A stretch of 12,847 nt of DNA from Thermoanaerobaculia bacterium. Lineage in GTDB: Bacteria > Acidobacteriota > Thermoanaerobaculia > Multivoradales > UBA5704. The notes under the pieces were generated by a model that saw only the letters and a list, made by a program, of their open reading frames with translations, had not been told where the DNA came from and made no database searches. How positions within the stretch are numbered: the stretch's first letter is position 1; every line of letters starts with the position of its first letter. This document shows, piece after piece, positions 12,701 to 12,847 of the stretch. The translations under genes were made by a program, and so were the position numbers. The stretch covers positions 1 through 12,847 of the forward strand of contig JASLEW010000953.1 of NCBI GenBank assembly GCA_030150965.1. The letters run 5' to 3'.

Positions 12701-12847
12701 AGTTCGCCGGCGACCAGTGCCCGCTGGGCGGCCGGGCGGTCCTGCGCAAGGTCGAGGAGTACGTCGAGCTGCTGGAGAACAACCGCACCTACCCGGACCT
12801 GCCCGGCGCCCAGCCGCGGGCCACGGGCTTCGTCTCCGCCTGCACCT
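9712..12847 (+). CDS. Very large protein of unknown function, 3' end outside the window
   Basis: At least 1045 residues; the frame stays open to the window edge. The ATG at 9712 has GGAGGG upstream. There is no signal peptide or membrane helix. Residues 1-165 are a beta-rich domain with several Cys (3, 8, 17, 83). Residues about 168-224 are a Pro/Gly/Lys linker. From 225 onward come mixed alpha/beta domains that I cannot assign, with acidic and Trp-rich stretches. Residues about 904-1045 look most conserved in style: FESRNIYQAVMRPG, SALGAYGHQMAAFD, YTLERIGRIAVFWNRAKHV, YERTVLPSQQF, RKVEEYVELL. I have an impression of similar text in large uncharacterised proteins of other high-GC bacteria, but cannot verify it. 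A surface or injection-type structural protein, or a large toxin, would fit size and the neighbouring peptidase; this is speculation. Codon use matches the genome. Confidence 0.85.
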   Translation, partial: MTCTVTACFADGRKSVCSRTAGPTSAHGVARVEIENDQDGWEKLLFLTDPGQSQLVVRPASAPDDPHRLRPVASFEIKGVLPCLFSSTPLILDLELNGDTGRLTRLNVGEVSLLAAPLGRVPIAELRFLALHRHEPHASRLFREIGGHDLLFWEPGEEILKAVSLTPEAAARAQAPPPGAEKPDGPGGGSEKQGPGLPSMPGKGIASSPLTRPGAQRPQQWARPALSLRFACAGKAWTPILETAARVRGELSAYGVRARIPDGPDRVQLIQAPACAVEGAPEEPGARTWYTALRLLPYAWGLAVWNDRIGELTRPGELDPLHAAIFAPLLAEPEAYHEGPLRTAVMRWQLVLAQTEPLSGAAPRGSLAPAPAGGSARCHSLRLTATEKASLKAEFPLLVDTSGSNIEALLPLTHADSGGWPESREPGILQPGLAIAICSPVVSAGGRRSLRIGSLDLHLATCHGEREPEQHLLRFVLTPTTPGAPYRWESAEVDLAWAVAAASPGGQDPLPGETFRSCPDAAVSRAPRTAGILEDADIPEECLDDREQPLVIPWSRPSSDPGGPSAARLLLTVRERASRLDQQRIELLLTALAADAGEAVPDLPPATADPLQAACAEDAAYLDGAVVLDREPFLVAKVSFPRLGLLDDPAAGNEVARWQNHDPGAAVWNIRFPQELDFCLTLPPQAVGEEMEKDHNLEEHRRADFRLSPPAALAMRQSYYRQSFAEAPWNLRELLADPSRELPGAQLDHLQYELLYGLSCRLDDSALRLAELTALVGEVQGPLPENPAWLPSPESESAVLYRRARRGWLEVRHRTRQRLGIFELWDVRRFDTLELASGVACWIRHAPLDPAGTARAGPAELLPWPEADLADPFNADQPVGGAPRTGAGQAAAAKPLAGGATWGFESRNIYQAVMRPGRDGSWPRSNTALANDLRLSALGAYGHQMAAFDSFRTKILADAAMGRTWSYTLERIGRIAVFWNRAKHVIVYERTVLPSQQFAGDQCPLGGRAVLRKVEEYVELLENNRTYPDLPGAQPRATGFVSACT

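Overview
This is a GC-rich (roughly 70-78%), gene-dense stretch of a Gram-negative bacterial chromosome. Third codon positions are almost all G or C. Several products carry signal peptides, and one resembles the outer-membrane CsgG family. A member of a high-GC lineage such as Acidobacteriota or Myxococcota would fit, but the window has no marker gene that settles this. I see no rRNA, tRNA, CRISPR array, insertion sequence or phage structural module.

Layout. (a) 1-822, plus: the 3' part of an anchored protein with a proline-rich N-terminal side, one membrane helix and a beta-rich outer domain. It meets a minus-strand gene (902-2083) tail to tail across a strong hairpin. (b) 902-2083, minus: a CsgG-like protein with a FlgT C-domain-like end. 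It is divergent from a six-helix membrane protein (2283-3464, plus) built around an internal two-helix repeat. (c) 3531-7960: five minus-strand genes. In transcription order they are an orphan periplasmic binding protein like the N-domain of MltF, two tandem secreted or periplasmic PAP2-type phosphatase homologues, a nucleotidyltransferase-fold protein, and a small acidic protein that overlaps it by 17 nt. The last two lie in a stretch with visibly lower GC and may be an acquired cassette. (d) 8139-12847, plus: a DUF5996 protein, a phage-endolysin-like M15 peptidase, and the first 1045 codons of a very large protein of unknown function, whose ribosome-binding site is buried in a hairpin starting just after the peptidase stop codon.

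How they may work together. Envelope functions dominate: an outer-membrane export-pore-like protein beside an inner-membrane protein, two PAP2 homologues, a periplasmic binding protein and a peptidoglycan peptidase. The peptidase and the giant protein are probably translated as a coupled pair. The most notable points are the identical loss of the catalytic PSGH histidine (to Glu) in both PAP2 paralogues, the nucleotidyltransferase/small-protein overlap, the SD-burying hairpin before the giant gene, the two-fold repeat in the membrane protein, and GC hairpins without U-tracts after several stop codons. No stretch over 300 nt lacks a gene; the longest gaps are about 199, 182 and 178 nt.
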